Assembly (NCBI GenBank): GCA_009792885.1
Contig: WMCF01000113.1
Span: 128,825 to 192,824, forward strand
DNA from: Eremophila alpestris peregrina
Taxonomy: Eukaryota > Chordata > Aves > Passeriformes > Alaudidae
DNA: 64,000 nucleotides
Direction of reading: 5' to 3'
How positions within the stretch are numbered: the stretch's first letter is position 1; every line of letters starts with the position of its first letter. Of this stretch, positions 37,081 through 50,552 are shown piece after piece. The translations under genes were made by a program, and so were the position numbers. The notes below the pieces were generated by a model, which saw only the letters and a list, made by a program, of their open reading frames with translations, searched no databases and was not told the DNA's origin.

Positions 37081-39929
37081 TGCTGAATGCAATATAATGA
37101 AGAAACTGTTTTTTGTGAGTGTCAGAGAGAAGCTTCACTGACAAAGCAAAGAATCAATTAATAAAGTTAAATCCGTGAGTTTTGAGAGATTCTGGGCAAT
37201 TAAGGGTTTGTGTTTGAAAGAACAGCTTAGATCACCTTAAAAACAGCCTCTGTCTTTGCTTGGTCTGGCACAGAGACATGCCTGTTCATCCACGTGCAGT
37301 GTGCTCCATAGTTCTTTCCTTGGAAAGTGATAATTCTATTGTGATAATCTATTTAACTGTCCAAAAAGAACCATCTGTGGGTTCAACAGGGAACACTGGT
37401 TGTATTTCCACAGGCATGAAATGGGGATAGGGATGGGATGGGAACCACTGAGCCCGCAGGGAAGGGGGGATACCTGTGGAGCCAGGGAGAGCAAGCAGGA
37501 GCAGGCAGAATGGGAATAGCTGCGTGGCACCTGGCCTTGGAAAGGGAACAGCTTTCCAGCTGTTCAAATTCAATGGCCCTTCTCCATCCTACAGAACCTT
37601 CAGAATCAAGTAAAATAAATACCTCCATATTTCACATGGGGCCTGTGCAGATCCCAGGGAGGTTTCTGGCACTGGGTGACAGGGATGTGCAGCCTCTCCA
37701 CCCTTTCATTAAAGACAGGGAAGGCAGACCCTAATCACCTAAAAAGTTTTTTCATAGTAAGGGTGTGGAAGACATTACTGCCCTTCCCCCAAACAGACAA
37801 GCAGTGACAAAATAAGTTTGGACTGGCTTACCTGACAACATCATCTTAGCATTAAAAAGAAGGGAGTTTATGACAACAAAATTTAGCTGCATATTATAGA
37901 AATTAATATGCATTTATGGAAATTGAAATGGCAAAAAGTCTTTAGGACCTAGCCAGATCCAGTTTGAGTGACAAGTTTGCCCTTTAGACAGAGGAAAATG
38001 TTTGACACACTGCAGGTTGCAGGATTTACATCTTAATCCTCACTCTGTGCTTTTAGTGAGACCTCACTGGGCTGGAAGGCTCCTGCCTATCCCACAGCTC
38101 TGTCATCTTTCTGAGATGTGAGGGGAGAGGAGCCCAGGTGATGAAATGGTGTTTGTGTCGTGCCCCTTCTTGTACTGCGTGTTAAGCGATGATAATTTCT
38201 CAAGATGTTCTTCCCTCAAAGGAAAATTAAATTGATTTTTCTCAGCCCATCAGTCTTTCTCAACATATCTAAAAAGCTCTCGATAGCTTGGAAAATTATG
38301 TTCTAAAATATAATGACTCAGATTCTATGCTTCTGACTTTAATGGTGTCAATTTAGTGCCAGTTTTTACCAGCTGGGGATTTTCCTCAGTGTCTCAGCTA
38401 ACAGTGGTGTTCATCTCCAAGGTTTTACATCTTAGTGAACATTTACTTGTTATATATTATGTAAATATAGTCCCATATGTGAAATTGTCACAGGATAGAA
38501 ATAATCAACTTACTAAATGTCTGGCAAGATTGGCTGGAAACCGTACAGCTACCTTAATATTTAATGCTAAAGCACAAGATGTACTGTCATAAGATTACTT
38601 TAGTTCCTTCAGCAAGGCAAGGAATTTACTTGGTGACTGCTGTAGCTGATAAACTCTATCTCTGTTTTACATCTTCCTTGCCACCCAATGTATGTTTCTA
38701 TTTAAAATAGCAAGGCAGATGCACCCTGCCTAGAAGTCTATTGTACTACACTACACATCTCAGCTACTTAAACCCTGGTTTAACTGTTTATCCTGCACTG
38801 GAGATACTTTTGGTTTCTGGTCGCAAGTAGGGGTGCTAAATTAAGGGATTGTTGCTTAAATTAGACCAACAAACTATTTTCCTGCAAAGTTAAGTGATAT
38901 TATGACCATACAGAAAGTAATCTTTTCAAATGAAGGACAACATTAGCTGGGCTGGGGGGTGTGTAAACCACTGCAATCATTTTATCTTTGAACTCTGCAA
39001 GAACATGAAGGTCCAATCAATAGAAGTGTTATTAATAGATAACAGGCAAAGTTCTCAAGAGCCACATAATGGAGACAAGGAAAATTGATGAAAACAGAGT
39101 TTATAACCTATTCAGCATTGGCAAGGCCAATAAGGAGATAAACACACTCCCAATCTCACATGCAGCACACCCAAATTCCATGGGCTGGGGATCCAAAGCA
39201 GATCTGTGCACATGGACCAGCTGCAGGAGCAGTGCAGAGCTAACAACCAGTAGTAAACATAAAGTAAAGCTCACACAGGCTTAACCATCTTCTCTCTTTC
39301 CCTAGTAGCTGGAAATAGGTCCAAAACAAAAACTGAATGAGTGGCCAGAACTACCTATTTGTTCTATAAGCAGCACCCATTGCTTCCATTTCATTTACAG
39401 TGGGCTTCTCTTAGTTTGGAGGAGAGAATAAAAATAAACATTAATTAAATTAAAAATTCTTTTATGACATGGACACTGCTTTCACTGTAGCTCAAACATG
39501 AAGCTTTGCTCGTTCACACTTAAGCCTGAATTTGCTGTTCAGACACAGCCTAAAACGGTCCTGCGGGTAAGTACATCCCAATGCCTTCATGACAAGTAGC
39601 ATTCCTAGATTTTTTTGGGGGTTTAAGCACTTTTTATCAAGCTCCACTAACAACCCAGAGCATGGGTGACCCAGTGATCCAGCATATTGCTGCTTCTGAG
39701 TGGCTGGACCCAAGTCCTGCCATAGACCACTGCCCCAGTGGATAATATCCTGGGCCAAGCCACAGAACCATCACCTCCTTGGATCCTTAGGTACACTCAC
39801 TACCTTTTCTAGTCCATCAAACTCTCATGGAACAAATTAGGCTCTCTATAATAGTTTTATATAAAAAAAAGGTGAGCCCAAAATAATATTAACTTTTCTA
39901 AATCCATGTTAATTTCTTATTTATTTCAG

Positions 39930-40017
39930 GCTTTACTAGAGACTCAAAATTTACTGCGCACTCAGGTTGCAAATTTTACCTTCAACCTTGGATTTTCAGG
40001 AAAATTTTACCACACAG
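39930..40017 (+). CDS. NDST4: NDST4 exon 3, residues 328-357 (first base of codon 357)
   Basis: This 88-bp exon lies between 'ttatttcag' and GTAAGA and encodes 29 codons plus one base, beginning ALLETQNLLR and ending in GKFYHTG with the Gly codon split. It is part of the N-deacetylase domain. N342-F-T is a glycosylation sequon. The size and phase (0 in, 1 out) fit the neighbouring exons exactly. Only about 31% of its third positions are G or C (my hand count), in sharp contrast to exon 5. Confidence 0.95.
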
Positions 40018-43000
40018 GTAAGAAGGAACTTCATGCTCTCAGGTAGCTGCAGTTAAATAGGTGACAGAATTTTTAATGTAGCTTTAAACATTCCCTTTTT
40101 AAATAACCCAGTGACTCAATGGGACATGTTCCACCATTTCAGTGTCTAATTCTGTGTCCAAAGGGTAAAGACACACTATGGATGAGCTGCTCAGGTACAC
40201 AAGGATGCCCTTGGTGTTTTCCTGGAAGATGTGTGATGGTAAAACCTTAGTGTTATAAAGGAGCCAAAGCAGTTGCAGAGATGTCTCTAATTCCACAGGA
40301 GACAGGCCAGCACAGAAGACACAGTAAGGTTTTCCTGGTGTGATAGGTGCGATGACATGTAAAAGATTGGCAAAATCATGTCTCAGAACCTCTGAGGAGG
40401 CAGAAGTGTTTCAATGGGATGCACCAGATTCTGGTATGCCTGTGATAGATTACTGTCTGCTGATCTGCAAATCAGGGGGGATGGTAAAAGGAAAACATGA
40501 TGAAAGAAATTTGTATTAAAGCCCTGCCTTTTCCCCATTTGGCACAGTAACCAGCTGCACACTTGCATTGTGCTTCTGTGGAAGATGAGCCACTTCCGCA
40601 TCTCGTCCTTGACTTCTTTCTCATTTTTGCTCCATTGCGCCACAGCACAAAACCCCCTTTTTAAAAATGTTATTTCTTTTCCTCTTCTTTTGCCCTTCCC
40701 CTTTGCTGCACCTCCTCTCAGGCTTCCCTCTGGTGCCACTGAGCTGTGCTGTTCCCTAGTACTGCTGAGGCAAGATGAGATTCCCTGCAAGGGAAAACCT
40801 CCTGTCCTTCTTTCCAAACCCCATAACCCTTCCCATCTCTGGAGACTAGCCAGGGCAACTTATCTGGAGCATGGGAGAAGGCAGCAAGGAGATGGCAGGG
40901 TAAGTTGAAAAGCTAGGAATGATGCAGTCCCTGCTTTCCTAGACCATGAGGCAGCTGTGGAGTAAGGCAGGTCACCCTGGGAGAAGGGAGATGAGGAAGC
41001 CTCTGAGGGATGAGTAGAGAGAAGGCAAAAGGATGTATTTACATCACTGTCACTAAGTCCAGGCTGTTTTCCTGTGGTGCAAGCACTTAATGCTGAACAA
41101 CTGCTGCCCAGGAAACCCTATGGACTAAACACACAGGCTGGAGAGCCTGGGAAAAATGAGAGGCAGACAGAGATGGAATTACCTGTCCAGAGTCATATAA
41201 CAAGGCAGTGGCAGACCTGTGGTCAGAGAGCAGCTCTGGAGACAGAATTACAGCGTTCTCCTCACTTCATGCTGACCTGCCTGTGCAGCTGTTCCTTCTG
41301 GAAATTACTTGGACACACTTACAATGCAGCAAAACAGACAAAGCAGCCCAAGGCTCTGAGCTGCTCTAAAGCAGGAACCTGCCTGGTTGTGGCATCTCCA
41401 GAGCAGAGCTGGTATCAATCATTCATGTCTGCTGTGGAAAAGAGTGATCCATGGAGGGGAGGAGATCAAGAAAGAGATGGTTTTACTTATTATGACATAG
41501 TGGGCAGTGTGTGGCAGAGCCTATGCAGCCTTTGTGAAAACCCCACTCCCTGACCTGTCACTATTTTTCCCTCTTTCCTTCATCCCAACACCTTCCACGT
41601 TGTCACAGGTTTTCTGACACAATGCTGACCAATTTCAGAGTTGCTACTGCTGTAGAGAGAAAAGAGGAGGACATGCCTGTGTGCCCATCTTCCTAAGACT
41701 CTCAAGACTCCCCAAAATAGCACAGAACTGCTTCCCAAGGGGAAGCATGTCCTCGGCTCTATTAATGGGCCTGCATGCAGCCAGGTTTTTAACAGAGCAC
41801 TTCATTTGCAGGGTGAGGATCTTTGTCATTTCAGCTGACTGCAAAGATTTCAGCATATTCTCCTTGCAATATACACTTTATTGACTCATTACATATAAAG
41901 CATGGAAAGGTGTTCTTTAATTACTGCACGTGTGGCTTGCTGACCCACAGAGGCTTTTACTATCAAATACTCAACACGTTCTATTAGCTGTTCCTTTCCA
42001 AAACCTGTATCATTTTAGAACTACAGGAAGGAGATGAGTGTGGGGATGAGCTGGCAGATTAAACTGTTACACATTTTCATGCAAAGATGCTGCTGACAAA
42101 TCAGATGTTGCAGTACATCAGGCCACATCAGCGGGTAAACTCTGCACTGTACTAACACCACTACCAAAAAGAAAGAGGAGACCCTGTTATTTCTGCAGCT
42201 TTAACAAACTCTTTCCACTTGTTCATGCTGCAGCAATTGAAATTAAGACATTGTCAGGATTTGCATTGAAGATGTACAAAATTATTGATAGCAGCTTCCA
42301 ACTCTGCTTCAGTTTTGAACTCCAAAGAGGCCTCCAAGTACAGCTATCACTTTAAAATATGGGGCTAAATATTATGCACAAACAAACTTTGAATTACCAC
42401 CTGTATAAACTGCACTCTAAGCAGACACATGCTCACCCTGTTCATTGGCTTTATGCATTTTTCAGATTTCACATTTAAATGAAGAAAGTTACAGAAAGGA
42501 TGCTAATTGTACAAGAAATTAAAACCTCAAGATCCCTTGTTCAGCCTCCAATACTCTGAATAAGGGATTGAGCAAAAATATTTAAGCAACACAAGCACCC
42601 ACCAAATGCTCCATTCCAACTCTGCATAAGATTTTTTGGAAATAACACTGCCTACGAATTTATAAAATCAAACAACATCCTTTTCTGAGGTGTGTGAGAA
42701 AACCTCATGAGCAATGGCACCACCACCTAAGGTTAAACTTCCAGCCTTTCTGCCTCACCTCTGGCCTTACAGGATGGGGTTATTCTTCTTTAAAATGGAA
42801 AGGCTTATGCTTCAGTTTATTTGGTTTTTGTTACAGTAAAGGAAGCACAGTTTGATTAGGTATGTATCTAAATTCACAAAGAAATTAATGGAGGAAAGTA
42901 GGATTTATTTCAAGAACCACACTCTACTTCAAAAGTTAATAAAGCACTAAATCATACTTTGACCTAAATCTACTCTGATTATAGTTCTTTATGTATTTCA

Positions 43001-44529
43001 AATACCCACTTTTTTCCTCTTCATCCCTAACTTTGGCTTATCAAAGACATCCTCAGTTGCCTCACAAACTCCATTTCCTCCCTGCTCAGTCCCATTTTGA
43101 AAGCCTGTGTTCAGTTTCTTCCCTCGTCTGAGCCTGTGTGACTGCAGGTGAAGCACATACCCCAAAAAACCAAGCCAGCAGTCACTCCAAAAGTACAGGG
43201 CGCAGAGGGAGCAGCCATCAGGCCTTTCTTTTCAGTATGGAATTCCCTAGTAAACAAGGTTGTTTTCTTTTTCCAGCAGCACTCCTATTAGCAAGAGCAG
43301 GTTCCTTAGAACTTGCAGAGTGCTGCAAAGAGAGGAGCAAAGGGATTCAGTGACTCTGGGAGAAAGTTTCAAAGTACTGCTCTCCTTGTGTAGTGGCATT
43401 CTTCAAAAACCACCAGAGAAATGAGAAATAAAAGCCAAGAGCTGAAGTGCAGGCACTGAACAGGCATCTCTGGATGTTCCTGCCAAGTAAACACTGACAT
43501 CCGTGGAGCATTTGCTTCCAATGCATTTTGCAAAACTTTAAAGGGCCTGTAAGAAGACAGGATTTCTACATTTGCATCAAGAGACTGATTTTGGCAATTA
43601 TTTCTTAGACTGAAGCAAAACAAAAGCATTCAAATGGCAAAGAACATGAAGGAAATCTGCTAAAAACCCAAAGATTGTCGGGTAGTTTGAGAGTGAAGCG
43701 ATTGGAATGTCACTTTGCCTTTCCAGGCTGGAAAAGCAGGGCAGATGTGGCTGCAGATGGTGGGAGCAGCATTGTGTCCTTCCTCAAATGGAAGGTTTTC
43801 TTTGTTGCCTCTCTCTTCTGCCTGAAGCAGATACCCTTCACTAACACAGGAGGTTTTATTGGGTTTACTTCAAGATTAAATCTGGCCAAAATTGAATACT
43901 GAAGCCTAAGAAATATTTAGAAGCCTTTTGCCATTACATCCTCATGCTTTCAACCTATTTATAACTTGTTTCACACTTCACCAGAAATTACCAGATTTCG
44001 ATTAACCAAGGCTAATAAAGTGGTAGTTACAAGGAGGATAGAGGGGAAGCATTGATAAGATTGCATTTTCATGCATATATTGCCTTCATGAAGAGTATTT
44101 AGTATTTGACACATTATTATGAAGACAAAATGGAAAATAACTGAAACATTCGGAACCTTTTCTTTAATACTGATGGAACATCACTATTTGTCCAGCTTTC
44201 AGAAGACCTGGAAAATAGCATTAATATTCCTGACACTGTTTTATCACATTAAATCCAAGCTGGCGGGTTATGGGGATGAAAAAATAGTGTGGCATTAAAA
44301 TAAAGCAAATAAAGAAAATGGGCAGAGGGTGGTTTATAAGATCATAAATATTAAAAAAAAAGTCCTACTGTTTATATTTAATATTCCCATAGTTTATAAA
44401 TATAACAGTAACACAGTGAGACAGGCCAAGGACACCAGGGTTTTTGGCAGACTCCTCTGTGTTTAAAAAACAACTGTGGGCCTTCTTTTCTTTTCTGGTA
44501 TCTTTTTTGTACCTTTCTTCCCTCTGCAG
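40018..44529 (+). other. NDST4: Intron 3 (4.5 kb)
   Basis: The donor is GTAAGA and the acceptor is 'ttcttccctctgcag'. I see no gene inside. A possible decayed MIR-like SINE segment is at 41155-41250. The remaining sequence is plain AT-rich intron. Confidence 0.8.
41155..41250 (+). mobile_element. Possible ancient SINE (MIR-like) 3' segment
   Basis: The order 'gaggcagacagagatgg', 'acctgtccagagtcatataa' and 'caaggcagtggcagacctg' parallels the MIR core's 3' half (GAGGCACAGAG, then CTTGCCCAAGGTCACACAGC, then AGTGGCAGAGC). Divergence is high and I compared from memory, so this could be another ancient amniote repeat or chance. A frame of 159 codons across it is not coding in my view. Confidence 0.35.
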
Positions 44530-44684
44530 GGACTGAGGAGGAGGATGAGGGTGATGACCTGCTGCTGAGATCTGTGGATGAGTTCTGGTGGTTTCCCCAC
44601 ATGTGGAGTCACATGCAGCCACACCTCTTCCACAATGAGTCCTCACTGGTGGAGCAGATGATCCTCAACAAAGAGTTTGCAATA
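44530..44684 (+). CDS. NDST4: NDST4 exon 4, residues 357-408
   Basis: This 155-bp exon lies between 'cctctgcag' and GTGAGT. It completes Gly357 and ends in phase 0 after an Ile codon. An acidic run, TEEEDEGDD (358-366), is followed by DEFWWFPHMWSHMQPHLFHN. The HMWSH motif at 380-384 supplies two histidines that probably bind the deacetylase metal together with the DIDD aspartates of exon 2; this role is inferred from family structure. N392-E-S is a sequon. Two residues just after the acidic run (L367, R370) differ from the Cys and Gly I recall in human NDST3/4. Confidence 0.95.
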
Positions 44685-47119
44685 GTGAGTAAGAGTTCCC
44701 AAGAGATTTACTAGGATGCCTTCACTACCATGGCCATGCTTTCCACACTGGTTTTATGTTTGTCTATACAACACCTATGTATTTACTCAGGTATGCAAAC
44801 AGAGGCAGTGAGGTTAGAAACTCATCCCAAACCCAGCCAGTTTGTGACTCAAACTGAATTTTGTCTAAGCCTTTCCCACTGCCACAGGCTCTCTGGAGAG
44901 GGAGCAGTCCTGCCCCAAGTATCCTGGCATGGCCATAGGGATCAGAAGCAGTGAAAACACAGCAGATACCAGCTGCCCTTCTAAGCTTCAGGCAGCAGCT
45001 TGTACACAGGTTATCAGCTTCCTAAAGTCTGCTGCAAACATCCTCAGTAAGGCAGGGAGGAAGTTGCAGTGAACCCTAAACCTGGTGTATGGGTTTGGGA
45101 GAAATCTTGATGCTGACAGAGCCAACAAGTGAAGCTGCTGGATTTCACTGTGCCCTTTTTTAATGATCTGCTTGAAAGATGCTCTTTATATAGCTAACTT
45201 ATTGCTAATATTGATAGATAATGGTGCTTCCCTTTTCCTCATTTGTTCTCTGAACTTCCAAGAGCCACCCCTGCCCCTTGCCCAGACCTCACAGTGCTGG
45301 CACTACTTACAGCCTTTTCAGGAGAATTCTGCTGGCTTGTTGCACATGACAAAGAGAACCTGAAATCTATAAATGCTGGCTTTGGCAAAGACACTGTGGG
45401 GTCTTTAGCAAGGCACAGAAATGCCAAGCAACCAGAGGCACTCAGGGAGCAGAGGGACACAGTGGGGCTTTCTCAGCTGCTTTGGGAACAGCAATCCCAG
45501 CCCTTCCCATCTCCAAAAGGCCAAGCCCCTTCCTCCCATCCCTCACCAGAGCCAAGGCACACCAGGAGAAAGGCAGAGGCAAATGCCTGAACAAGCAGTT
45601 GGAAGCAATTTATTCCCTTGTTTATGGAACTAATTCCTAACAACCTTTAAAGAAAATTAATTAAAAATGGCTTAACTGTTTACTCATTATGCCAGACTTT
45701 TCCCCCCTTCCCATCTCCTGCTGGGCAGGATGACATCTTTTCCATTCTACAGTTCTGCTTCTCTGTCAGCCTCATTCCTGGCACAGCCTGTTCATGCCTT
45801 TTGTGCAGCCTGGCCCAGAGACCCAAACAGAGCTGAGATGTTAAATGCAAAAGTAATTTTTTAAACAATCCATATCTTAAAAATACACAGTCCCTTCATC
45901 TTTAAACCTATGGGGAAATTCTCCTAGTATTTTCTGGAAGCATGAAGTCGTCCAGGTCAAGCCACCTTTGGGAGCCAAATCTACAGTATTGCCTGAAAAC
46001 AGAGCTGGTAATGGAATCTCAACTCCAGACTGATAAAGCCTGTGTCCTGAAGGATAGAGACTCCTTAGGGTGCCTATAAATAAGGAGCTGATGTCAGAGA
46101 AAAGCTGCTGTTATTACACTTTTATTTCCTGCTAACATTTGGACAGGGGTTGTATCAACCCCTTGACCTTGAATCTATATGAGCTGTACGATTTACTTAT
46201 GAGAACATTTCTTTTCAAAAGGCTTCCTCTGAAATTCTCTCTTGTGGGAGAAATTTATCCTCCCAATATGACAGCCTTCCTGATAGCAATCAGAGAGGTC
46301 CCAGCCATGACTTCAGAGTGGGTTTGATTCCTCCCTGGCTTTCTCATCCTCAGCATCATGTCTTATTTGAGAAACAAACTCCCTGTTCCACAGCTGCACT
46401 TCTCTGAGCCCTCCGAGTTCAAGCAAACCTCTTTCCATTATTCTTTGATTCCACAATGTGGATCCAAATTTAAATTAGACATCTGGAACAACACATAGAA
46501 AATGTGCTTGATGTTACATGTGTTTTGTTTGTTGTCCACTATCTTTATTTAATATTATATTTAGCTGAACACAGCTTGATGCTGGGGCCATTTCTCATTT
46601 ATTGACCATATCTCCCCACCTCCTGTTTTGGCTGCACACAGAGGTGACACTTTGTGTCAGCTCCTGCAAGGAAAGCTGCAGTAATTATTTGGAAGTGTGA
46701 TCACATTAATTCTTCACCTAATGTGCTATTTCTTTGTTCACTTTTTTCAACATGGCTAAGGAGGTAGCAGGGTCTTCAGGAAGGGAGAGCACATCATTAT
46801 AGCTAAGAACAATACTCAAGGTTGCTGAAGATCCCAAATAACACACAAAAGTTGTGTTTATTAAGGCCTTTTGGCTCCTCTGGCTGGTAGATAAAAGCCT
46901 TGGCTCTGTTTCACATGGCTTTATCCACACCTCTAACAAGGCTCTATAAAATGGGAGCTTACAATTGCAGCCTGCCTCAAACAGCTCTGTCACCACACAG
47001 ATAGAAATCAGGTATCTAAACAGTTCCGTACACACAGAACTAATTGCTAATTAGGTATCTAATTGCCTTGATTTCAGTGCAGATATGGACACCTCTGCAC
47101 ATCTCCCTTCAAGGATTCC

Positions 47120-47470
47120 CATCCATGTACATTGCTTGTGAACCAGGAGACTGCCTTCACCCAGAGCCCTCCAAATTGTTCAGTGTATCACTGAGATATT
47201 TATCATTTCCACTGGTGAGAGGAAGAGACTTCCCCACATCTTGCATCAATGTCATTGTCCCATTGCTGTGGATCTGGCAGGCAGGAGGGGAAGTTTTGCC
47301 TAACAAAATCTTTATCCATGTGTACCTGCGTGATGGGCCCCACAGCTGCACCATCCACAGCCCCATTCCCAAACACCTCACAGCCAAATCTTTCATCAAG
47401 CATGAGATCCTCAGCCTCAGAAGAACAAGAGACAGAGGTTTTGACTGTGGTAAAGTAAGTCACAGGCTGC
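47120..47470. other. Unidentified stop-poor stretch in intron 4
   Basis: One + strand frame stays open from 47044 to 47589 (181 codons, but the first ATG is near 47127), and two minus-strand frames of 80-86 codons overlap it at 47157-47463. None matches a protein I recognise. The minus-strand frame ending near 47203 has plausible codon use, so a decayed retrocopy on that strand is possible. Chance in a moderately GC-rich patch is the default explanation. Confidence 0.2.
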
Positions 47471-49388
47471 CCAAAGCTTTGCTATCCCTGTGTCATCCTA
47501 TTTATGTAAATATGAATGGTGTGTTTCAGAGCCTGCCTAAGGAAATGGGAAATTACAATTATTATGATTATAAGTTGGGTTTCAGCTGATCATGTTCTGT
47601 GGGTTTCTTTCTCTATCAGAGGAACCCAAAGCCTTTTAAAGACACTAAAGAACTAAACCTTGGATTAAACAGTACAAACTGATAATTCCTCAAGTAGTAT
47701 TCTCCTTGTTTATAGGCAACGCAGTGGATACACAGAGAGGCAAAAAATCACTCAAGCAGAAGTCTCTGATAACATATATTCCAAAAATAAAGCAAACCAA
47801 GGTTTCCTTGCCATCAATAACAAGATATTCCTCCTCTCCCTTTGTACATCCTTATCTGACAAAAACAAGTAGAATCTATCTAACGCAAAGCCCACAGCTC
47901 TTTATTTCATCCCTTGGTTTGTTTGCTCACTGATTATCTTCTGTGCTCATTTGTGAGTACAGAGCCCAAAGCACAGCAGAGACAAGGCAAAAACTGGAAC
48001 TGGCTGTACAAGGCAGCTGTGAGCTGACAGGAAGAAGAAATGAAGATGTAAAACTAAACAAATCAATTGAGAACCTGTCTAGTAACACTCCTTGGCTCCC
48101 ACCTCCTGCTTACAACCAACTGCAGATGCACATTAGCACTTCCCCTGCCTGGAACTCCTGAGCTGCTCAAACCACAAATACACCAGCAGCTTTTAATACA
48201 CCAATTAAATACCAATGATAGGAGGGTCCAGTGACCACATAGCCAAGGCAAAGCACCTACATATGATGAAAAGAGCCTAATTTGACTCATTATTAATATC
48301 TGTACTTAATGTGGGGAAGGAGAGATGCCCACTGCAGATTGCCTCTAAAAATGGGCTGAAAATATAGGATAACATCATCCTGTGCAGCAGGATGAGATTT
48401 ATTCTGCCTCACCCTATTTTCTCCTGAAACACTCATTTGCTGCATCACCTGCTATCAAAGCCAAAAGGTTGGGCAGGCTTAGCTGAGGCTGTATCGAGCT
48501 TTTTCATCTAATAAAACCATTCACACCTCCACCTCAGCTGTGTAAAAGATCTACAGTAAACATGAAATTTATTAAATTAAAAGTTTCCATTCTTATCTTC
48601 TCTGACAAGGGCAGATCATACCTACACTCCAAACTAAACAAACAAGCACAAGTTATAAAATGAAAAAAACCCAAGGTACACTTTGAATGTAAAAATCAGG
48701 AAATTGTTCCTTAGAAAAAAATGCTCAGTACAGGTATTTCTCATATCTTGACACACCAGTATACTCCTCCTTTAACACATGAGTTTTCACTCTCAGGTTT
48801 ATGAACAAAATGAGAGGAGAAGAAGAAAAGTGCAACAGAAAAATCACTAAAAGGGGACACACAGTATTTAATCTTCCCAGGTAGACTGCAAATAGAATGC
48901 CCAAAGAAAACACAATTATTTGATAGTTGTTTCTTCTTAACTCCATATTGGATATCTGGGTGCCTGATGTATTTATGTGATGAACTATGTAGTGAGCAGG
49001 TTTTAGTCACACACTAATTTGTTCTTTATGTTGCGAACTCCTGAGAAGCTGGCTTGTTTTTTTTTGTGAATGGCAGATCACCATTGCAGCATTCTGTTGC
49101 TATGGCAATTCCAGCAACAAACAGTAGGGAGATAAACAGGATCTTAGGCATATTCATCCACATCCCTACTTTGGGACATGCCATCCAGAGCAGCCTTCAT
49201 TATCAACCCCAGGACACATTTGCCTTGTATCTGTTTCTGTGTTCTCCTCGCCCCACATTTGGTGAAGGTTTGTACACTCAAGAAGAGACAGGATATTCAT
49301 GGTAAGTGTGACAGTCTGAGCATCACAGACCTCTCAGGCACAGCAGTAAATGGCCAGCTTTAAAGCAGTCTTTTGATCCGGCTTCTTC

Positions 49389-49450
49389 CTTTTTACATGT
49401 CCATCGCAAAAAAAACCCCAAAAAACCAAAAAGCAACAAAACAAAAAAAA
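49389..49450. repeat. A-rich low-complexity tract
   Basis: Runs of A are broken by CCCC, CC, GC and C ('aaaaaaaaccccaaaaaacc' style). It is T-rich with G on the other strand. It is a simple repeat with no coding support. Confidence 0.65.
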
Positions 49451-50524
49451 CACCAAAAATAGGGAACAGGGTGATTTACCATCTCTCATTACAGAGCTAT
49501 CCCTCATTCCACCCTTAAACTGTCCAGTAGGTAACAGCATTAATAAACTGAAATTACATTTTGTTCTCAGTAAATTACCAAATAGAGAGTTTGGGTTTCC
49601 CTTGTACAAGATCAGTCAGTAACCTGAGGTCGTTACTATGAGGAATGGATAATTTTAAGTGGTTGCATTATGTGATGTAGGAATTAATGCTTCCTAAGTT
49701 AAGATTTAACTTAATTTTTGCCAATGAATCAAAACCCTTTCTTTGTTAAGTACTTGAGGATGCCCAGCAGAACCTACTGTTACTGGAATTAAAGTAATCA
49801 ATGGATAACATGGGCAAGAGGAAGGACAAAAAAAACCCATAAAATAATCATCTCATATTTCAGCCATTTCCATCTGGACATCAGTTTTAAAGGAGTAGAA
49901 AAGAGCTGACATGTCCAGTAGTACAGGGAGCAAGACGAATTTGTGTCTTTGGAAGATATTTTCAAGATAATCTATAGATTATATTCATGAAGATGCACAT
50001 ATTTCCATATAGGAATGGAGCTAAATATAAATACGTATAAAATGTAAAAGTAGTCCAAGCTATTTTTTGCTACTACCTCAATACCATTGAAAAAAATAAG
50101 GAGCTTCAGAAGATATGCTGAATATTTATTTATTAAACTAGGAAGGAATCTTTCTCCTGTGCCAGAACTAGGAAAAAAAATAATCCCATGTATGTCACTG
50201 CAACATTTTTTCCCCCCTCTGTTTACTAGCTGAGTAAATTAGCAGCACTGGTTCCCTGGATTGCCTTTAAAAAGAGCCAGACAGGTAGGATGCATGTTAA
50301 AGTATGTGTATTATGTGACAGAACAGGAGGCAGATCTACTCCATGCAACAGCAATGGAACATAATCCAGGAGGATTACTCCTCACTGCAGTTACCCAACT
50401 GTAATTCCAGCTCCCCCCATTTCAGCTCGTGCTACAGCAGGTCCCAGACTGTGCAGGGACAGCAGCTTCTCCAACGCCACTGTGTGCAGGAAAACATCTT
50501 GGAACAATTACACGGGGTTTGTTT

Positions 50525-50552
50525 TGTGTGTGTGTGTGTGTGTGTTGCTAAC
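50525..50552 (+). promoter_or_regulatory. (TG)10 tract and branch-site candidate before exon 5
   Basis: Ten TG units (50525-50544) are followed directly by TGCTAAC (50546-50552), whose A at 50551 lies 27 bases before the acceptor AG. TGCTAAC is very close to the ideal branch-site sequence. UG repeats at this position are known binding sites for TDP-43 and CELF proteins in other genes. Here the acceptor's pyrimidine tract is weak, so the arrangement may affect inclusion of exon 5. Confidence 0.5.

Larger units (their letters stand above)
20687..39929 (+). other. NDST4: Intron 2 (19.2 kb, the largest)
   Basis: The donor is GTAAGG at 20687 and the acceptor is 'ttatttcag' ending at 39929. No coding exon of this gene is expected inside, because exons 2 and 3 join in phase 0 and give continuous family sequence. 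Supported contents are small: a TATG/CATA-rich stretch (about 20866-20946), short TCCA repeats (26691-26710 and 26837-26851), an AAT/AAC repeat (28978-29001), a CR1 fragment (34950-35012) and an AT-rich block with many homeodomain-like sites (36601-37080). I found no RNA gene and no supported ORF. Confidence 0.75.
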
